Positions 15,595 to 25,700 of a stretch of 57,682 bases of DNA are shown here, piece after piece (position 1 is the stretch's first letter; every line of letters begins with the position of its first letter). Source of the DNA: Chryseobacterium indologenes (lineage in GTDB: Bacteria; Bacteroidota; Bacteroidia; Flavobacteriales; Weeksellaceae); the NCBI GenBank assembly GCA_001013295.1, contig LAZY01000056.1, forward strand, positions 1 to 57,682. The letters are read 5' to 3'. The notes beneath the pieces are model-generated. The model was not told where the DNA came from and searched no databases. It worked only from the letters and a program-made list of their open reading frames with translations. The translations under genes and the position numbers were made by a program.

Positions 15595-18500
15595 TTATCG
15601 CTTGATCACTTTTACGGTTTTTACAGAATCATTAGCTGAATTCACTTTAACCAAATAAACTCCGGACACCAGTTTGGAAACATCAATAGTTCCTTTCGTA
15701 TCATTGATGACCTTCGCAAGTACCTGTTGTCCCGCGGCGTTATAAACCTCTACCGAAAGGATTTTCTGATCAAACGAAATGGTCAGAATATCCTGTACCG
15801 GATTTGGATAAACCTTCAGTTGATCCGCTTTTGTTGAGATCTCATTAACTGCTAAACTGCCTTTAGCAGAATTTGAAACTTTATTAACAGTCCCACTACT
15901 TGTACCACAAGCAACAGGTATGAAAATTTTCTTTTGAATATAAGTACCATCTCCTAACTGTCCTTTAAGATTGTAGCCCGAGATAACTAAAGATCCTTTA
16001 CTATTGATGGCAAGTACATTATTAGCTCCTACTGCAATACTTTGCCAATCAGTCGCTTTTCCAATCATCATTGGTGTAGACCGGCTTGTCTCCGTTCCAT
16101 CTCCTAATTGCCCAAAGCCATTATTTCCCCAGCCCCATAGCGTTCCATCTATTTTTATACCTATAGTAGAACCATATATTCCGGTTTTAACACTTCGCCA
16201 GTTTGCTTCTGTTCCTACTTGGGTCGGAATATTCTTTGACGTGGTAGTTCCATCGCCCAATTGTCCCCAGTTATTATATCCCCAGGCCCATAGCGTTCCG
16301 TCTGTTTTAAGCGCTATTGAATGATTATTTCCTGCATCAACAGCTTTCCAGTTCGTTTCGGTTCCGATTTGTGTAGGGATAGTACTGGCCACTGTAGTTC
16401 CGTTACCTAATTGACCATAATAATTGTCTCCCCAGGCCCAAAGTGTTCCATCTGTTTTTACAGCAAGCGTATGATAACCTCCGGATTTGACAGTCAGCCA
16501 GTCTGTTGCCGTTCCGATTTGTACAGGTAAACTTTTGTTAATGACAGTTCCATCTCCTAATTGTCCTTTGAAATTATCTCCCCAACCCCAAAGTGTTCCG
16601 TCTGACTTTATAGCAAATGTCCGGTTGTCCCCGGCTGCCATATCCATCCAATCTGTTGCGGTTCCTACCTGCTTTGGAGTATTTCTTCTGGTTGTTGTTC
16701 CATCTCCTAATTGTCCTTTGAAATTATCTCCCCAGGTCCATAGTGTTCCATCTGCTTTCATTGCTACGGAAAAATAAGACCCTAAAGCTATTTTTGTCCA
16801 ATTATTTTCGGTCCCGATTAGGGTTGGCGTATTTCTATTCAGCATCGTTCCATCTCCTAATTCACCATCATAGTTATTTCCCCATGCCCACAGCGTTCCG
16901 TCTGTTTTAAGCCCCATTGAAAAATCAAAACCACCGCTCACACTTTGCCAGCAACCTGTTTCAGTGGTAGGAAGTGTAGTAAAGGAACCTCCCGGTATCC
17001 AGGTATACGGAGTAAATCCACAATTAGATGCTACCCACCAATAGTAAGTAGTGTCAGGTAGTAAATTGGTCAAATTTGCTGTTGTTGATGTAGAAGGAAC
17101 ACTTCCCTGAATACCACCAATCACAGAACTGGTACTATAAAGATACACATAGCCTTGACCAGGAGTTACCGTAGCTTCTGTCCAGCTAATAGTAGCCTTT
17201 GTAGAAGTAACATTCGTTGTAGAGGTAACATTGTTTGTTGAAAATGACGTTGTCGGAGGAATACAATATCCAGGGCAAGCCATAGAATTAAATGTATTTT
17301 TGTTAACCTTAGTACCATCACCCAGCTGCCAGCCGTCATTACGACCACAAGATTTCAGGAAACTGTTAAATGTCTGTACAAGAATATGGTTTTCTCCGGC
17401 AAAAACCCTCATATTGTCTGAAGAGGAATCAACCTGTGCAGGTGATGTAACACTTCCCCCACTTGTACCATTACCTAACTGTCCAAAGTTATTGCTTCCC
17501 CACGCCCAAAGTGATCCGTCTGTCTTTGTGGCATAAGTAAAGCCATTTCCGACTGCTACAGTCTGCCAGTTGGTAGCACTTCCTATTTGTATCTGGGTAT
17601 TTTTTGAAATTGTGGTACCGTCTCCCAGTTGCCCCCAGTTATTATACCCCCAGGCCCATAATGTTCCGTCCGTTCTGAGTCCTACCGAATGCTGAGTTCC
17701 GGTATCAATACTTTTCCAGTTGGTAGCAGTTCCGATTTGTGTTGGGGTATTCTTTGAAACTGAAGTTCCGTCTCCAAGTTGTCCTGAAGTGTTAATTCCC
17801 CATCCCCACAGCGTTCCATCGGTTTTTATGGCTAACGTCTGATAATAGGCTGCACGAATACTTTTCCAATTCGTAGCCGTTCCGATTTGTGTTGGAATAT
17901 TCTTTGAAATGGTCGTTCCGTCTCCCAATTGTCCATAACCGTTACCACCCCATGTCCATAGCGTTCCATCCGTTTTGATTCCTACCGAATGTTCTGCTCC
18001 ACCACCAAGACTTTGCCAGTCTGTTGCAGTTCCTATTTGGATCGGAGCCGTCTTGCTAATTAAAGTCCCGTCTCCCAATTGTCCATATTTGTTATCTCCC
18101 CAGGCCCACAGCGTTCCGTCTGTTTTAATGGCAAGCGTATGTCTATTACCTACATAAACACTTTTCCAATTTGCTGAGGTTCCTATTTGGACAGGTACTG
18201 ATCTTACATACGAAGTTCCGTCCCCTAATTGCCCTGCTGTATTACTTCCCCATGCCCACAACGTTCCATCTGTTTTTATTCCTACCGAATGATCTGCTCT
18301 TGTGATAAGGGTTTTCCAACAGCCTGTAAAAGCTGTAGTCTGTACATTAATAACATTTCCGAAAACAGGTCCCCAAACACCCATATTGTCTTTGATACGG
18401 ACGTTAAATACATGCAAACCATTAGCAGGCAAAGTAATTCCTGCATCTGCAAGCTGCTCAAAAGAGCTGTCAAAATGGGTATCAGCCGCCAATAAAGCAG

Positions 18501-19098
18501 TTCCGTTTCCTTGTCCCGGATCGGTATCCCAGAAATATTCCGCCTGGGAAAGTGCTATGATTGGAGAAGCTGAAATTTGCTGAATATTAATGACATTGGT
18601 AAAAACCGGTCCCCAAACTCCCCTATTGTCTTTAATACGGACATTGAATTTATGCAGACCACTACCCGGTGTGGCAACTCCTGTGGCACTAAGCTGCTCA
18701 ATAACGCTGTCAAAAGTCCCATCAGCAGCCAATACCGGAGTTCCGTTTCCTTCTCCCGGATCGGTATCCCAAAAATATTCCGCCTGAGAAACTGCTATGA
18801 TGATAGAGCTCTGACCGGACTGAACATTGATAACATTGGTAAAAACCGGTCCCCAAACTCCCGTATTGTCCTTCATACGGACATTGAATTTATGTAAACC
18901 AATCCCCGGCGTGGTAATGTCTGTTTTGGAAAGCTGTTCCACAACATCGTCAAAAGCCCCGTCAGCAGCCAGTACCGGAGTTCCGTTTCCTGTTCCCGGA
19001 TCGGCATCCCAGAAATACTCTGCCTGGCTGATCAATACCTGTGCCGGGCACAGCATGACCATAAACAGGGCCATTATACTATAGATATAATTTTTCAT
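15595..19098 (-). CDS. Secreted RCC1-repeat protein with T9SS type A sorting domain
   Basis: 1167 residues. The order is: signal peptide (1-20); three repeats of about 80-85 residues (QAEYFWD-x-DPG-x-GNGT at the start of each and GVWGPVF near the end), residues 22-260; seven RCC1 units (TDGTLWAWG-x-N-x-x-GQLGDGT) to about residue 610; a fibronectin type III-like domain (TTYYWWVASNCGF), residues 620-710; seven more RCC1 units to about 1075; and a C-terminal sorting domain (KVYPNPVQD...GVYLVKV, ending VKVIKR). Seven units each imply two beta-propellers. The C-terminal domain directs export through the type IX system and attachment to the cell surface. It is the second gene of an operon with the beta-helix protein, 18 bases downstream of it. 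Likely an adhesin or surface interaction protein; the ligand is unknown. Confidence 0.9.
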   Translation of the reverse strand: MKNYIYSIMALFMVMLCPAQVLISQAEYFWDADPGTGNGTPVLAADGAFDDVVEQLSKTDITTPGIGLHKFNVRMKDNTGVWGPVFTNVINVQSGQSSIIIAVSQAEYFWDTDPGEGNGTPVLAADGTFDSVIEQLSATGVATPGSGLHKFNVRIKDNRGVWGPVFTNVINIQQISASPIIALSQAEYFWDTDPGQGNGTALLAADTHFDSSFEQLADAGITLPANGLHVFNVRIKDNMGVWGPVFGNVINVQTTAFTGCWKTLITRADHSVGIKTDGTLWAWGSNTAGQLGDGTSYVRSVPVQIGTSANWKSVYVGNRHTLAIKTDGTLWAWGDNKYGQLGDGTLISKTAPIQIGTATDWQSLGGGAEHSVGIKTDGTLWTWGGNGYGQLGDGTTISKNIPTQIGTATNWKSIRAAYYQTLAIKTDGTLWGWGINTSGQLGDGTSVSKNTPTQIGTATNWKSIDTGTQHSVGLRTDGTLWAWGYNNWGQLGDGTTISKNTQIQIGSATNWQTVAVGNGFTYATKTDGSLWAWGSNNFGQLGNGTSGGSVTSPAQVDSSSDNMRVFAGENHILVQTFNSFLKSCGRNDGWQLGDGTKVNKNTFNSMACPGYCIPPTTSFSTNNVTSTTNVTSTKATISWTEATVTPGQGYVYLYSTSSVIGGIQGSVPSTSTTANLTNLLPDTTYYWWVASNCGFTPYTWIPGGSFTTLPTTETGCWQSVSGGFDFSMGLKTDGTLWAWGNNYDGELGDGTMLNRNTPTLIGTENNWTKIALGSYFSVAMKADGTLWTWGDNFKGQLGDGTTTRRNTPKQVGTATDWMDMAAGDNRTFAIKSDGTLWGWGDNFKGQLGDGTVINKSLPVQIGTATDWLTVKSGGYHTLAVKTDGTLWAWGDNYYGQLGNGTTVASTIPTQIGTETNWKAVDAGNNHSIALKTDGTLWAWGYNNWGQLGDGTTTSKNIPTQVGTEANWRSVKTGIYGSTIGIKIDGTLWGWGNNGFGQLGDGTETSRSTPMMIGKATDWQSIAVGANNVLAINSKGSLVISGYNLKGQLGDGTYIQKKIFIPVACGTSSGTVNKVSNSAKGSLAVNEISTKADQLKVYPNPVQDILTISFDQKILSVEVYNAAGQQVLAKVINDTKGTIDVSKLVSGVYLVKVNSANDSVKTVKVIKR

Positions 19099-19116
19099 AG
19101 GTTATATCATTAGGAA

Positions 19117-20295
19117 TTATTTAGAAAAACCAGATGCGTTGATATTAAAAGTTCCGCTGGTAATGGATCTTGGCGTTGAAAGATAGTTGACCCTAGGTCT
19201 ATTGCCATTACTTGCCGGCCAGTAGTTAGACCAGCTGTTAGATCCACCGCCATTTCCGGCATCGTTCCTTGTTAAATCCAAATCTGTATATTTTATATCA
19301 GGATTCCCGGCATTTGCATTCATACCGGTTACAACATACGTTAGGGTATCGAAGACCAGACTCATTGATCCGGAGTTGTCATTTTGAGTCATATTCCCTT
19401 CTGTTATAAAAGAATTGGTGAATACATTGTAGCTGGCTGCTATGCTCACATTATTACTTTTGTTTTGAATGCAGGAATTGGTTCCTCCTACCACAAAAGA
19501 AGCCGCGTTGTTCATAATAGCAATATTCCCGGAATTGGTACTAGTCCCTAAATTGACATAAAAAGGAGCGGTATCCACCGGAGTAGGATTATAAACAGTA
19601 TTGTTGATGATCTCGTTAGAGCTTCCTGCTTTGAGATTATAAACATAAATACCGGTACAGAAATTATTGTTAAATTTAAAATTATAATTGGCTTGTGAAT
19701 TCGATATAAATGTATTGGAGACATTGCCATACACCTCAATGTCAGATCCGATAGGGCTGCTATCCTGCGTAGCTACCACGGCAATACTCTGTGCTTTGTT
19801 GGCCGTACATCTTCCGTGAGAAAACTTCAGGTTTCCACTGATCGTACAACCGGAGATATTGGTAGTGAAATTCACCTTGTCTGTTAAAACATTATGCAGA
19901 TCGCAATTCACAATATTAACGAAAGTTCTTCCGGTACCTATTGGAAAAGTAGCCTCTACATTATAACTTCCATAGTTTCCTGAGCTCAGGTTGCTGATGG
20001 TTACCGTTCTTCCTGTTGCCGGATTGATACTTACATTTCCCTGAATGATATATTTGGCATAATTGGTTTCTGAAACCAAAGTCAGCGATTTGTTGATCAC
20101 CAGATTTTCTACATAAGCTTCTCCATTCGCTTTAGGCTGAATGATAATACGGTCTCCGTCTGAAGCCGCTGTGATGGCCATACTTACGGTAGGATAAGCT
20201 CCGCCTGCGCCCCCGTTTCTAACATATAAATCGGCTGCAAAAGCCATTGTGCACGATAAGCCTGTGAAGGCCATGATTAGTAGTTTCTTTGTCAT
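19117..20295 (-). CDS. Secreted parallel beta-helix protein
   Basis: 392 residues with a clear signal peptide (MTKKLLIMAFTGLSCTMAFA). The opening YVRNGGAGGAYPTVSMAITAASDGDRI is the usual entry to a right-handed parallel beta-helix of the pectate-lyase superfamily, followed by many short strands and Asn-rich turns (NNTVYN, NNAASF, ISGCTISGN). No catalytic residues of polysaccharide lyases can be picked out. It lacks a sorting domain of the kind seen in the next gene. First gene of the operon with the RCC1 protein, so the two may act together at the cell surface. Confidence 0.8.
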   Translation of the reverse strand: MTKKLLIMAFTGLSCTMAFAADLYVRNGGAGGAYPTVSMAITAASDGDRIIIQPKANGEAYVENLVINKSLTLVSETNYAKYIIQGNVSINPATGRTVTISNLSSGNYGSYNVEATFPIGTGRTFVNIVNCDLHNVLTDKVNFTTNISGCTISGNLKFSHGRCTANKAQSIAVVATQDSSPIGSDIEVYGNVSNTFISNSQANYNFKFNNNFCTGIYVYNLKAGSSNEIINNTVYNPTPVDTAPFYVNLGTSTNSGNIAIMNNAASFVVGGTNSCIQNKSNNVSIAASYNVFTNSFITEGNMTQNDNSGSMSLVFDTLTYVVTGMNANAGNPDIKYTDLDLTRNDAGNGGGSNSWSNYWPASNGNRPRVNYLSTPRSITSGTFNINASGFSK

Positions 20296-20979
20296 AATAG
20301 TATAAAAATTAATGAGTTTTAATATTAAATTCTCTGGGTTTTAAATAGTTCTCCTGTTGTCATTTTTCCGTCCACTCTTTTGCTGGGCACAAGAATCATA
20401 TATAATAGAATCAGCGTTGATTTTGAAAGAATTTCACAAATCAGATAATATCACAATACGAAACATCTCACCTTTCAACAAAAGTGGATCTCACATCCGT
20501 ATTGGAACGAAATACCGACAGTACTTTTCATACTGGATATTCCCCACCTCTGACTGACGGAAATAATCTAATAAACCTTACAGGTTCTAAATGTCTTGTA
20601 GCTAAAAAAGAAATAGTGAGAACTTAGTGTTGTTAAATTGCTGGCAACAATAAGTTTTAATGTATCCATAAGGATAAATAAAGAATAATGCTGTTTATTT
20701 TCATGGTTTAATGAGTTTTGAAGTTTGGTTTTTAGTTTTTTAGGAACAACAATAGCATCACCTATAATGACTTTATGTTGTCGATTGCAAAAATATATTT
20801 TTATTATGAATCATCAAATAGCGAATAGAGAATAATATTATTATATATTTTTAATAAAAGTAATATTTTATCTTATTTTAATAATTTTAATTTAAAAAAT
20901 AAACACGTTTTTATACAACAAAGTTTTCATATTTCTATTTTTTTATAATGATAATTTATCTAACATTGCAAAAAAAACC
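20296..20979. other. Long leader/intergenic region between divergent genes
   Basis: 684 bases between the beta-helix gene (minus) and a small secreted protein (plus). I see no convincing coding sequence; the frames present are short and lack coding character. It contains a promoter-like site for the minus strand at 20788-20818, implying a leader of about 490 bases before the beta-helix ATG. The part from 20810 to 20945 is extremely AT-rich. Confidence 0.5.
20788..20818 (-). promoter_or_regulatory. Consensus Bacteroidota promoter for the beta-helix/RCC1 operon
   Basis: Read on the minus strand: TTTG (20818-20815), a spacer of exactly 19 bases, then TATTTTTG (20795-20788). This is a full match to the TTTG-N19-TAnnTTTG pattern. 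The nearest downstream gene on this strand starts at 20295, so the transcript would have a long untranslated leader. Confidence 0.6.
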
Positions 20980-21531
20980 ATGAAAAACTCAAAATTCATT
21001 TTAGCAGCTACTTTGATGCTGTTCTCAACAGTCAACGTAACGGCACAAAAAAAGAAACCTGCAGGTTCGGTAAAACGTCTGCCATTAGAAATGCCTAAAG
21101 ACACTCAAGTTCAGGTACTGGGCGGAAGTGATAAAGCCCTGACTGATTTTTACAGCATCAACGATCGGGTTACGTTTAAATTTGATGCCAGCTACCTAAA
21201 TGCAGATATATATATTACTGAAGGAGGAAACTCAAAATTAATGTATAAAGCAAAATTCGATGAATCGGGTGTGGATACCAAACTGGATGCAAAAATCAAC
21301 AATTATAAAGTATACAGTTTAGACCGCAAAACTCTTTTATTCATTTACGAAACAGAAGCTGCAGCAAGCAGCCTAATCAAAATGATCGCTGTATCTCCGG
21401 CAAAAACCTCTACCATTCTTGATTTTTCCCAGGCATTCGGACCTAGTGAATATACGATTGGTAAATCGGAAACGTTTGAGAAGTTTCCCGTTTTTCTATA
21501 TTACTCCATATTTGATGCTCCTAAAAAATAA
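20980..21531 (+). CDS. Small secreted protein of unknown function (183 aa)
   Basis: A signal peptide (MKNSKFILAATLMLFSTVNVTAQ) is followed by a lysine-rich stretch and a beta-rich body (KALTDFYSINDRVTFKFDASY). No lipobox and no sorting domain, so it is probably periplasmic. Family not recognised. It is divergent from the beta-helix operon. Poorly matched -7-like TAACATTG lies at 20961-20968, close to the ATG. Confidence 0.7.
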   Translation: MKNSKFILAATLMLFSTVNVTAQKKKPAGSVKRLPLEMPKDTQVQVLGGSDKALTDFYSINDRVTFKFDASYLNADIYITEGGNSKLMYKAKFDESGVDTKLDAKINNYKVYSLDRKTLLFIYETEAAASSLIKMIAVSPAKTSTILDFSQAFGPSEYTIGKSETFEKFPVFLYYSIFDAPKK

Positions 21532-21697
21532 CGGCATCTTTTGGTAGAATAAAATCCATAAAATTTGATTTCAGGTACAATGAGCTACTCCGAAAGGACA
21601 GATTCATTGTATCTGCCAATCATCAAAAGAATGATCGCCACTTAATTCTGCTTCCAATGACTCTGGATAGATGCATCCTTTTTTCTTTTTTTGAGTT

Positions 21698-21846
21698 TTA
21701 TATAAAAAAATTATTTTGATTGAATGATGACAATTCGCTCTTCTCATGAATAATTTCCACCTTTAAATCCAACAAATCTACTTCAGCAATAAAAATATTG
21801 ACATCTTCCCATACATCGTATGATATATATATTCCTTTCCTTCCAT
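21698..21846 (-). pseudogene. Small gene out of frame by a (AT)5 dinucleotide run
   Basis: The ATG at 21846 (minus) opens a frame that breaks at a run of five AT units (21823-21832). With one unit fewer the frame joins ISYDVWEDVNIFIAEVDLL and continues to TAA at 21698-21700, giving 48 residues with coding character throughout. As it stands the product stops early. This is either a pseudogene or a slippage-switched gene. It directly follows the 216-residue protein gene on the same strand. Confidence 0.5.
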
Positions 21847-21882
21847 CTTATTTTAATCAGTCTGTAAAATCAGCATGAGCTG

Positions 21883-22533
21883 CTATTTCCAGGGCTTCAT
21901 TTCATATTTTACAGCATTCGTTCTCATGTCTCCCATACTTTCTTTAAGAGTTGTAATCCCTCTGCGTAAATAATTTTCCTTCTCAGATTCGTTTAATCTA
22001 TAAATGACATCAAACGCCTGCTTGGAATAGATCGTAGGAACAGACAATATAATATTTCCATCAAGCTCAAGGACATCATATTCATATTCTTTTCTTTCCA
22101 GGATTTTTTTGTCATTCGCCATTTCAATGATTACTTCCAGCTTATTGGAAGGTATCTTCAGAAAATCAAAGGTGATGTAAAACTTTTCGTTCCTGGGAAC
22201 CCTGAATGAGATTCCTTTGAAAGATAAGATCAGGTCTGTTTCTTCTTCAATAATCCTGGCAGGCAATTCGAACCGTTGCTTTTCATCGGGAGGCAGTATA
22301 TTTTCAACATACTCAGTGTCATAGGCGGGGGAAACAAAAGCAATTTCACAGGCTTTTATTGCCTTATCTTCTGCATCAAAAAGTTTTATCCCATTCCTGG
22401 CCAATCTACCAGTATCGTTAGAGAAATAAAACCTGCGTTCCCCACCACTATGGTTGGTTATTTCCAAATACAGGATGAAGCGGTTTTCTTCGAGATGATA
22501 AGAAATCTCATGTTTCATATTTTCAGTAGTCAT
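21883..22533 (-). CDS. Two-part orphan protein; C-terminal part shared with the protein at 5696
   Basis: 216 residues (an alternative start is the ATG five codons later). The N-terminal two thirds looks like a beta-sandwich (FILYLEITNHSGGERRFYF, DLILSFKGISFRV). The last 60 residues align by eye with the 78-residue protein at 5696-5932 (LSVP, FDVIYRLNESEKENYL, GDMR-x-NAVKYEMKPW). No signal peptide. Function unknown. It sits upstream of the (AT)5 gene and divergent from the alpha-2-macroglobulin gene. Confidence 0.65.
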   Translation of the reverse strand: MTTENMKHEISYHLEENRFILYLEITNHSGGERRFYFSNDTGRLARNGIKLFDAEDKAIKACEIAFVSPAYDTEYVENILPPDEKQRFELPARIIEEETDLILSFKGISFRVPRNEKFYITFDFLKIPSNKLEVIIEMANDKKILERKEYEYDVLELDGNIILSVPTIYSKQAFDVIYRLNESEKENYLRRGITTLKESMGDMRTNAVKYEMKPWK

Positions 22534-22659
22534 GGTGCAGTAATATGGGCTGTAAAAGTAATCATTTATGCTGTATAATGAATACCTTCCCTAATCAATA
22601 ATCAAAACAGCCAACAACAAAAAGCAATATTTATAGTTCCTGCGAAACGTATTTTTCCA

Positions 22660-22667
22660 TAGTTTTG
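22660..22667 (+). promoter_or_regulatory. -7 element upstream of the alpha-2-macroglobulin gene
   Basis: TAGTTTTG fits the TAnnTTTG consensus exactly; no clear TTTG is found at the expected distance upstream. Transcription would begin about 30 bases before the ATG at 22706, supporting that start rather than a longer upstream extension. Confidence 0.4.
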
Positions 22668-22705
22668 ATGCTTTTAATTTAATCTTTTTAAAAAAACTAA
22701 CAACG

Positions 22706-25700
22706 ATGGAACACAAAGACCTGATAGAGCATATTATTTCTCTCAGAAATGAATTTGCAGCAAGAAATTTTACAGAAGACAATCAAAACAATACAATTTC
22801 TTTTTTCTTTGAAAAAATACAAAATTCCGGTACATCTTTAGAGGGAGATGAAAAGATTTTATATGATATTCTTAAAGATACTTTTGTTCTCGACTTTTAT
22901 AATGCCAGCTTCAGTGGAGAAGAGCTTACACAGATGAGCACTCCGGACTTATATGAGATTGAAACCTGGACTACCCGTGATGTCAAAAATTATATCTCAG
23001 AAAGTCTGAAAAAAAATGAGGCTAACGAAAAGATCCTGAAAACCTTCTCTCTCACACAATACAGAAAACTCTTCAGAGGTCATGATCAGGATATAGCTTA
23101 TTATGAAACTTTTCTGGAATGGTACCTGATGAGAAAGATCTCTTTTCTTTCTGACGGCGGATTCTTCACTAAAAATGAACGAAAAGAAAATGAAACTGAG
23201 ATCAATGCCGTGTATGATCAGCTGATCAATGAAAATGAAGGTAACATAAAGTTGTATTTTATGCATCAAAAGGTACTTTATCAGTGTTCTTTACATAAAG
23301 AATATGATAAGGCAGAACAATTGCAGACTCTTTTGAAAGCCAATGTTGAAGGAGATTATAAAGCTGAGATTATGTATGGCATCATGACTATCTACAGGAA
23401 TGAGGACAAGAATAAAGAAGCTCTTGCGATGGCAGATCTGGCCAAAAAGCAATTCCCGGATTCCCCATTTTTAGAAGGAATTCAGTACAAAGCAGATCTG
23501 ATTACCAATCCTTCTCTGGGGTTGCATTTCGAAGATCAGGTACAAAGCCAAAAGCCGATTCACATTGTAGCAGAGCATCAGAATATTTCTGATTTTAGCT
23601 TAAGTATTTATGAAGTACACAGTGACTACAAATCTCTTATTGAGCATACAGAAGACCATTATTCCGAAGGCGATCATTATTCTAAAATTAAAAAAAAGCT
23701 CGTAAGAGAAGAGCATTATCAGCTTCCTGGCAATGAAAACTATGAAGCAATGAAAACCTCATTGGAGATAAAACCATTACCTCCGGGACTTTATGCTGCT
23801 GAATTCTCTTTAAAGGAGCCTACGGACAAGCACTTCAGCAAAAACTACTTTTTCACGGTATCAGATTATAAAATACTCTATCATCATAAAAATAAAAATG
23901 ATTTTCCTACGGCATTCAAACTGGTAAACAGCGAAAACGGAAAACCTATTCCCAATGAAGCGATCAACTTTTGGAGGTACAACCGCGGTGGAGCCAATCT
24001 GGTAGCACTTCATTCTAAAACAGATGCAAAGGGTATTTTTGAAATTCCTTCAGATCCTAATGATACATTTTACAGAAAATATATTGTTCAACAGCCCAGA
24101 ACCAATGATGTTCAGATCATAAGTTTCTATGGAAACCTATTTCCCAAAAATAAAAATGAGAGTGAAGCTATTACATCAAAAGCACAGATTTTTACTGACA
24201 GAAAGATCTACAGACCAGGGCAAACCGTTTACTTCAAAGTCATTAATTCTAAACTAGAATCTGAAAAGGAATCAGTTGTTTCGGGAATTCAACAAAAAAT
24301 ACTTTTATTTGATGCCAATGATCAGGAAATTACTTCTCAGGAATTCACAACCAATGAATTTGGCTCTTATCATGGATGTTTTGTACTTCCGAAAGGAAAA
24401 TTGAACGGGATCTTTACGCTGACTACGGAAGGCGGAGCAGAATCTCATCATTACTTTCGTGTAGAAGAATACAAAAGACCAAGGTTTGAAATTACTTTTG
24501 AACCCGTAAAAGGAGAATATCAATACGGACAAAACCTGGAATTAAAAGGAAAAGCCATGACGTTTTCCGGTATAGCATTGGGTAATGTAACGGTCAATTA
24601 TGAAATCAGTAAGAAGAACATCCGGTATAAATTTTTCAGTCTGTATTCGAACGAAAGAACGGGCGGAGATTATTATTCAGGAGAGGTAACCACAAATGAT
24701 CAGGGGGAATTCACTATTTCTGTGGCTCTTGAAGAAAATCAATATTTAAAAGGTATTCAGGTCGATCAGTTTAAAATAGAAGCCTCCGTTACAGACATCA
24801 ATGGAGAAACCCAATCGGGTTCCGTTCAGGTAAATGTTGCTTCAGTTCCTTATTACATCAAAGCAGAAGAGATAAAAGATTCTTTTGCCGATGAAAACCT
24901 TACGGTAAAAGTTGAAACCAAAAATTATAATGATCAGCCTATTACAAAACCTTATTATGTAAGACTTTCAAAACTAAAACCCGGTGAAAAGATTTTCAGA
25001 AGTAAGTTTGAAACTAAAATTCAGGATACGCCTCTGCTTTCCAAAGAAGAATTTACAGCCAAATTTCCCTACGATTATTTTGACAAGAGTGAATGTGGTA
25101 AAAACAGAGAAACAGAAAAAATTATTCTAGATGCCCTTTATACCCCTTCCAACGATGATAATCTCGATTTGGGAAAATTAGAAGCCGGAAGATATAAACT
25201 AGAACTCTATGGGGTTCAGGATCAAGATCGTATTGAGACCGCTCAGTATTTTAATATCTGGGACAGGAATTCCATAAAAGACGAAAAGACTTTTTTAAAC
25301 GTCATCAAACCTGGAAAAGAATTCTCAAGAGGCGAAAAAGCTAAAATTTACGTGTATTCCGCCATTCCGGAGGCTTTGGTTAATATTTTTGTACAGGATG
25401 GCCTTGGAAATACAGTTTCCGAAGTGAAGGAATTCACCCACGGAATATTGGAATACAGTATAGATATTCCGGAAGACAAAAATATTTCCGGTCTTAATAT
25501 CCTGTTTCAGTTGGTTGCTTACAATGACATACAGCAATGTAAAATAGACCTTACCATAAAAGATAATGAGAGCCCTCTGATTGTAGAAACCACAACTTTC
25601 AGGGACAATATATTGCCAGGCTCTAAAGAAAAATGGGCGGTAAAAGTTTCAGGGAAAGAGAATGAGCACATTGTTGCTGAGGTTCTTGCCTCTATGTATG

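Noticed and set aside
16004..18897. Many plus-strand open frames opposite the RCC1 gene
   Set aside because: They mirror the repeated coding sequence of the minus-strand RCC1 protein, vary in frame and have no coding character of their own.
15900..19050. Regularly spaced repeated DNA resembling a CRISPR or satellite array
   Set aside because: The repeats are the codons of RCC1 and VWGPVF protein units in one continuous reading frame, about 150-250 bases apart, without conserved short repeats and unique spacers.
20357..20557. 66-codon plus-strand frame in the gap before the small secreted protein
   Set aside because: Starts at a non-ATG codon, has no coding character and lies in the probable leader of the opposite operon.
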